Shown: positions 5,213-8,993 of the stretch, piece after piece
Layout: every line of letters starts with the position of its first letter
Numbering within the stretch: position 1 is the first letter of the stretch
Assembly: GCA_900556515.1 (NCBI GenBank)
Contig: USPH01000040.1
Location: 1-8,993 of the forward strand
Direction: 5' to 3'
From: an uncultured Collinsella sp.
Lineage (GTDB): Bacteria; Actinomycetota; Coriobacteriia; Coriobacteriales; Coriobacteriaceae
Length of the DNA stretch: 8,993 nucleotides
Program-made: the position numbers and the translations under genes
Notes under the pieces: generated by a model
Told to the model about the DNA's origin: nothing
Databases searched by the model: none
Seen by the model: the letters and a program-made list of their open reading frames with translations, nothing else

Positions 5213-5854
5213 CTACATCATCCCGCCTGCTCCCAGCAGCGGGCCCAATATGGACAGAAGCAACGCCGGCAAGATGAGCGTGCCGGTGGGAATCAGCAGC
5301 TTGACGGGCGCACGCTCGATCTCGCGCTCGACCGCGGCGCGATGAGCCGCACGGATCTCGCGACTTTGAGCGGCCAGCGTCTCGGCAAGTGGGGCACCCA
5401 GGGCGAGCGCCTGCCCCACCGTGATGGCAAAGGTCTCGAGCGCTCGCACGTCCAGGTCGCGCGCGGCGGCCAACAACTCGTCCTCACGCGTGTCCACGCC
5501 CACCTGCCACGCCATGCAGGCGCGCTCAAGGCGAAGAGCCAGCACTGACCGGCGGTTGGCGCAGAAAATCTCAAGCGCCGCATCAAACGAAAGACCGGCC
5601 GAAAGACCCAAGCGCACAACATCAATCATCTCGGACACTTCGCCGAGCGACACTCGCGCCGGGCCGCCCGCTCCAACCGCGCCCTTCACTCGCGCGGTCA
5701 GAGCATCGACCACCGAGCGACCCGCGGCAGCGACCAGCACCGCCTCGCGCTTGCAGGCCTCTGCGATCTTGCGTGCATCCGCCCGATCCAAACCCGTCGC
5801 GACAAATACACTCAGGGCGCACAGGCAAGCCGCAACTGCAACCGGGGCGCTCAT
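5213..5854 (-). CDS. tadC: TadC inner-membrane platform protein
   Basis: This 213-residue protein has an N-terminal hydrophobic segment (4-20), a T2SSF-type helical domain starting at GEVSEMIDVVRLGLSAGLSF (71-90), and the characteristic GAPLAETLAAQSREIRAAHR (153-172). A final membrane helix lies at LLIPTGTLILPALLLSIL (186-203). TadC pairs with TadB as the platform that couples the TadA ATPase to Flp extrusion. It is shorter than the roughly 300-residue TadC of proteobacteria, lacking part of the N-terminal region. The start at 5854 overlaps the tadB stop as ATGA. The longer reading from 5992 would lie inside tadB and is rejected. Confidence 0.9.
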   Translation of the reverse strand: MSAPVAVAACLCALSVFVATGLDRADARKIAEACKREAVLVAAAGRSVVDALTARVKGAVGAGGPARVSLGEVSEMIDVVRLGLSAGLSFDAALEIFCANRRSVLALRLERACMAWQVGVDTREDELLAAARDLDVRALETFAITVGQALALGAPLAETLAAQSREIRAAHRAAVEREIERAPVKLLIPTGTLILPALLLSILGPLLGAGGMM

Positions 5855-6777
5855 AGCTCCACCCGCATAATGCGCCGGATAACCACCAGGGCAACGGCGT
5901 TGAGGGCAAGACCCAGCACCACAGCGCCCGCGCCGGCAGGCGTCGCAAGACCGCGACGAAAATCTGCCGAAAGCAGCGCCAACACCGCGCACATGCCCGC
6001 CGGCATCGCCGCGACCATATGCGCAGACATGCGAGCCTGCGACGTCTTGACATCCAGGCGGCGCTTGAGCTCAATGCGCTCCCCCACCATGCTCGACGCC
6101 TCGGACAGTAAGTCGGCAAGCGGAGCGCCGGTGCGCTGAGACACCTTAAGCGCCAAGGTCACAAGCGAAAGACCGGGGGCGTCGATACGCACGAGCAAGT
6201 CATCGAGCGCGTCGGTCGCCGAGATGCCGCAATCGATCGCCGCCGCCACCCGCAAAAACTCGGTATGTACTGGCTCTTGCGCATGAGCGCCCACAAAGCG
6301 CATGCCCTGGGCCAGCGAATGTCCCGAGGCAAGCGACATGGAAAGTGCGGTAAACGCCTCGGGCATTGCCTCTTCTGCATCGTGTTGCTCGCGCCGGCTC
6401 TCAAAGCCATCCCGAGCGGCGCCAACGGCAAACGGAGCAACAAATCCCAAGGCAAATCCGAGGGGCGATAACGACACCATCGTTAGTAAAACGCAGCAGA
6501 CACCGCTCGATAGCAGCAGAAACGCCAAACGTCCCGAAGCATCTTCGATCACGAGGCCAAGGCGATGCGCCGGAGCCAGCGATGCCCACGAACGGGCGAT
6601 CTTTTTCAGCAGATCGTTTTCCACCAGCTCACGCGGCAGCTTCTCTGCCACCGTCTCGAGCGCCTGACGCGCCAGCTCCGCCGGCGGCACCTGCGGCACA
6701 CGAGGTTCCGCCCCGCACGCCGTCGCAACAGAAAACCCTGCCAAACCCCCTACGACGAGGGGCACAGCGACCTCCAT
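5851..6777 (-). CDS. tadB: TadB inner-membrane platform protein
   Basis: This 308-residue protein has a first membrane segment (2-20), a charged cytoplasmic stretch, two helices at about 83-103 and 105-121, and a T2SSF domain (about 138-265). The domain carries EAMPEAFTALSMSLASGHSL (136-155) and QRTGAPLADLLSEASSMVGE (214-233). Two terminal membrane helices follow (252-271, 283-301). TadB/TadC form the inner-membrane platform of the Tad secretion machine and contact the TadA hexamer. AGGAGGTG lies 5 nt before the ATG (minus strand, 6783-6790), the best ribosome site in the window, and lies inside tadA, which tadB overlaps by 28 nt. Length is normal for the family. Function is assigned by domain and position next to tadA. 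Confidence 0.93.
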   Translation of the reverse strand: MEVAVPLVVGGLAGFSVATACGAEPRVPQVPPAELARQALETVAEKLPRELVENDLLKKIARSWASLAPAHRLGLVIEDASGRLAFLLLSSGVCCVLLTMVSLSPLGFALGFVAPFAVGAARDGFESRREQHDAEEAMPEAFTALSMSLASGHSLAQGMRFVGAHAQEPVHTEFLRVAAAIDCGISATDALDDLLVRIDAPGLSLVTLALKVSQRTGAPLADLLSEASSMVGERIELKRRLDVKTSQARMSAHMVAAMPAGMCAVLALLSADFRRGLATPAGAGAVVLGLALNAVALVVIRRIMRVEL

Positions 6778-8078
6778 TCGTCCACCTCCTCTTGTGTGAG
6801 CGTCCCCGACCGCAGGCCTTCTGCGATAAACGGCGGCTCGCGGTCAAGCGTCCAGGTGCGCTCGGCGGCATCGAAAGTCACAAAGCGCTCGAGCTCTACG
6901 CCGCCCGACGCGGCGCGACGCACCCCCGAATACGAGGAGACGAAGCGCCTGCCATCGGCGTGGCGCTCGGACATCACGATGCCGTCGAGCGCCATGGCAA
7001 TCTGTTCCTCGATGAGCTCGCTCGGCAGATCGATGCCATAACGTGCAAGCAACGTCAGACGCACCACGGTCTCCTGTTCTGAACCCGCATGAAGTGTGGT
7101 GAGCGACCCGTCGTGGCCCGTGTTCATGGCCTGCAGCATGTCGCAGCACTCGGCACCGCGCACCTCGCCCACCACGATGCGGTCGGGGCGCATGCGCAGG
7201 GCATTGGTCACCAGGTCGCGGATCGTCACCGCGCCCTCGCCCTCAATTGAAGCCTCGCGCGCCTCTAGGCGCACCACGTGCGGATGATGCGCAAACTTGA
7301 GCTCGGCAGAGTCCTCGATCGTCACGATGCGCTCGCCGGTGGAAATCTCGCATGACAACGCGTTGAGCAGGGTGGTCTTACCAGATCCCGTGCCTCCCGC
7401 AACCGCCAGGTCCTGTCGCAGCGACACCGCGCACGACAACAGCTGCGCATACCAAAGCGGCAGCGACCCCAGCCCCACAAGCTCGTCCAGCGAGCAGATG
7501 CGGTCCGAAAACTTTCGGATGGTGAGAATCGGTCCGTCAATCGCCACAGGCGGAATCACCGCGTTGACGCGATAGCCCGTTTTGAGGCGGGCGTTGACGA
7601 TGGGGCTGCGCTCGTCGATACGGCGGCCAAGTGGCGAGATGATGCGGTCGATAAGCACACGGATCTGCTCATCATCCTCAAACGCATGCTCGATGGGGTA
7701 CAAGACGCCGCCGCGTTCAAAGAAAGCCGAACGGCAGCCGTTGATCATGATCTCGGTAACGGTGTCGTCCTCGATGAGCGGCTGCAACGGCCCCAAACCC
7801 ACCACGTCATCCAAAATCTCGTCGATGATGATCTCGCGCTCGGACGTCGCGAGATCGGTCGGCTCCTCAACATTGAGCGCCGCCTCCACCGCGGGACGCA
7901 ATTCCGAGCGGGCAAGTGCCGGGTCGATATAGGCGCTGATACGCGCCACTTCGTCGTAACCCATACGGTCCATCACGGCGCGCTTGGTGCGTCGTTTCAC
8001 CGCGCGGCGACGCCCCGCATCTACAGGCGCTGCCGCCGCTGCAGCGCCGGCAGCCTTAATCCTTGTTTGCAGGCTCAT
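6750..8078 (-). CDS. tadA: TadA/CpaF secretion ATPase
   Basis: This 442-residue type II/IV secretion ATPase of the CpaF/TadA family hydrolyses ATP as a hexamer at the inner membrane to drive Flp assembly. Visible motifs are [20 protein letters not shown] (94-113, N-terminal CpaF domain), Walker [10 protein letters not shown] (228-236), Asp box TIEDSAEL (253-260), Walker [12 protein letters not shown] (300-310) and His box [12 protein letters not shown] (320-331). All catalytic elements are intact, so it should be active. The first 35 residues are a poly-Ala and Arg/Lys-rich tail that is probably disordered. The start overlaps the tadZ stop as ATGA (8075-8078). The C-terminus extends some 40 residues past the core, with the last 28 nt shared with tadB. 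Confidence 0.96.
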   Translation of the reverse strand: MSLQTRIKAAGAAAAAAPVDAGRRRAVKRRTKRAVMDRMGYDEVARISAYIDPALARSELRPAVEAALNVEEPTDLATSEREIIIDEILDDVVGLGPLQPLIEDDTVTEIMINGCRSAFFERGGVLYPIEHAFEDDEQIRVLIDRIISPLGRRIDERSPIVNARLKTGYRVNAVIPPVAIDGPILTIRKFSDRICSLDELVGLGSLPLWYAQLLSCAVSLRQDLAVAGGTGSGKTTLLNALSCEISTGERIVTIEDSAELKFAHHPHVVRLEAREASIEGEGAVTIRDLVTNALRMRPDRIVVGEVRGAECCDMLQAMNTGHDGSLTTLHAGSEQETVVRLTLLARYGIDLPSELIEEQIAMALDGIVMSERHADGRRFVSSYSGVRRAASGGVELERFVTFDAAERTWTLDREPPFIAEGLRSGTLTQEEVDEWRSLCPSS

Positions 8079-8993
8079 CGCTGATCACCCTCGCGCGACC
8101 AGGGAAGGCGGATACGTGGGCGCTCGGTACGCGTTGCACGGTCGGCGACCATATCGCTCCAAGGGCCGACGGCGCACCCCAGTTCCACGAGCATCTCGCG
8201 CGTGGCCTCGCGCACGCTGGTCGCAAAAGCGCTGGTCTGCCCCACTGCCTCGTCGGCGCGCCCAAACGCCATGAGCGCGGCGAGATCCTGCCCGCCATCG
8301 GCGATACGAATCTTGGAGCTCAACGCACAGGCAATCTCAAAGCGCATGGCGACGTCCTCGTCTGCCCCGCGCGCACCGAACCGGTTGAACACGGCGCTCA
8401 TGCGCGTGCGCGGCACACCTACTCGACTTGCCAGTTCAATGACGCGCGACGCCGATGTCGCGGACGACACCGCCGCATCGCCAACGACCAGGCAACGGTC
8501 GCTCGCCGCCACCGCAGCCGCCACGGCGTCGCCCCAAAAGACCGAGGTATCGATAAAGACCACGTCGGATTCGCGACGCAGAACATCAAGCAGTAGCTCC
8601 ACCGGACGTGCCATGAGCTCGGCTTGCTCGGGCGCCGCGACGGGACCCCAGAGCGTAACGCCCGGCGCCACGCGCATCGATGCGGCTACGATATCTGGCT
8701 CGGCGAGCACGCCCGCCGCCGACGGCTCGATAAGTGCCGCCATATCGCGCGGAGCATCGACGCCTAACAAGTCGTAAAGGTTTCCAAACATCAGGTCCAG
8801 GTCGAGCACGGCGGCACGCAAGCCCAACAGCGACGATGTGTGTGCCATGGTGGCAACGATCGTCGACTTGCCGCAACCGCCCGAACCCGAAATGGCACAG
8901 ATGACCGGAGCTCGATGCGGCGAAGCGGTAGCGTCTGCCGGCAGCATCGGAGGCGGCGGGGCGGGCGGCGGGGGCAGCGTCCCCGTCTCCCCC
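8075..8993 (-). CDS. tadZ: TadZ/CpaE MinD-like localisation ATPase, 5' end outside window
   Basis: The visible part is a MinD/ParA-type P-loop ATPase domain. Counting from the Met at 8947, the nucleotide loop is SGSGGCGKST (20-29), Walker A' is AVLDLDLMFGNL (46-57) and Walker B is VVFIDTS (129-135). The usual signature Lys before GG is Ser, while the classical P-loop Lys27 is kept; TadZ/CpaE proteins often have such atypical loops. TadZ/CpaE proteins place the pilus machine at its site in the cell. The frame stays open from 8947 to the window edge and encodes a Pro-rich stretch, GTLPPPPAPPPP. The Met at 8947 has no ribosome site. The real gene therefore most likely starts beyond 8993, with this linker joining an N-terminal receiver-like domain, as in CpaE. 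The stop overlaps tadA as ATGA. Confidence 0.9.
   Translation of the reverse strand, partial: GETGTLPPPPAPPPPMLPADATASPHRAPVICAISGSGGCGKSTIVATMAHTSSLLGLRAAVLDLDLMFGNLYDLLGVDAPRDMAALIEPSAAGVLAEPDIVAASMRVAPGVTLWGPVAAPEQAELMARPVELLLDVLRRESDVVFIDTSVFWGDAVAAAVAASDRCLVVGDAAVSSATSASRVIELASRVGVPRTRMSAVFNRFGARGADEDVAMRFEIACALSSKIRIADGGQDLAALMAFGRADEAVGQTSAFATSVREATREMLVELGCAVGPWSDMVADRATRTERPRIRLPWSREGDQR

Noticed and set aside
6366..7082. Plus-strand frame of 238 codons opposite tadB and tadA
   Set aside because: It is a high-G+C shadow of two well-supported genes, with an Arg/Pro/Ala-rich product and no domain.
7686..8596. Several plus-strand frames opposite tadA and tadZ
   Set aside because: They mirror intact ATPase genes, overlap one another and encode Arg-rich, repeat-like sequence.
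8075..8947. Met at 8947 as the true TadZ start
   Set aside because: The frame stays open upstream through a Pro-rich stretch, no ribosome site precedes this Met, and CpaE-type proteins usually have an N-terminal domain; kept as a partial gene.

Overview
The window is G+C-rich bacterial DNA. It carries most of a tight adherence (Tad/Flp) pilus operon, followed on the same (minus) strand by a small toxin-antitoxin-like pair and a truncated tRNA-Phe(GAA) gene. The Flp pilin sequence, the short TadB/TadC pair, the gram-positive style of the pilin motif and the absence of a secretin suggest a monoderm actinobacterium. My best guess is a gut Coriobacteriia such as Collinsella; this rests on remembered family resemblance, not on a search.

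Layout in the direction of transcription (right to left): tadZ/cpaE (8993 to 8075, 5' end outside the window), tadA/cpaF ATPase (8078-6750), tadB (6777-5851), tadC (5854-5213), flp major pilin (5202-4969), an unrecognised single-pass membrane protein (5005-4442), a 72-residue second pilin-like protein (4440-4222), tadE-like pseudopilin 1 (4226-3750, probably an ATT start), a large TadG-like anchored protein with a cysteine module (3778-1625), tadE-like pseudopilin 2 (1625-1149) and a DUF192 protein (1152-793). Nearly every junction overlaps or is 1 nt apart (ATGA, TAATG, GTGA, ATTGA and longer overlaps). The longest gap is 10 nt, before flp, so the eleven genes look like one translationally coupled operon.

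How it should work: TadZ positions the machine, TadA powers it, TadB and TadC form the inner-membrane platform, and Flp is the fibre subunit. The pseudopilins and the TadG-like protein probably initiate, tip or anchor the fibre. The prepilin peptidase (TadV) and CpaB/RcpC are not in the window. Prepilin-like proteins share an A-Q-x-T-x-E core with Ala, not Gly, at the predicted -1 position.

Downstream (734-184) lies a small two-gene operon: an 88-residue putative toxin and a 95-residue ribbon-helix-helix antitoxin overlapping by ATGA. A perfect palindrome just upstream is a plausible operator. At the left edge is tRNA-Phe with its own sigma70-type promoter. Its leader begins with a small hairpin, and a nested inverted repeat separates it from the antitoxin gene. 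No stretch longer than 300 bases lacks a gene; the longest is 61-183, which holds the tRNA promoter and these repeats.
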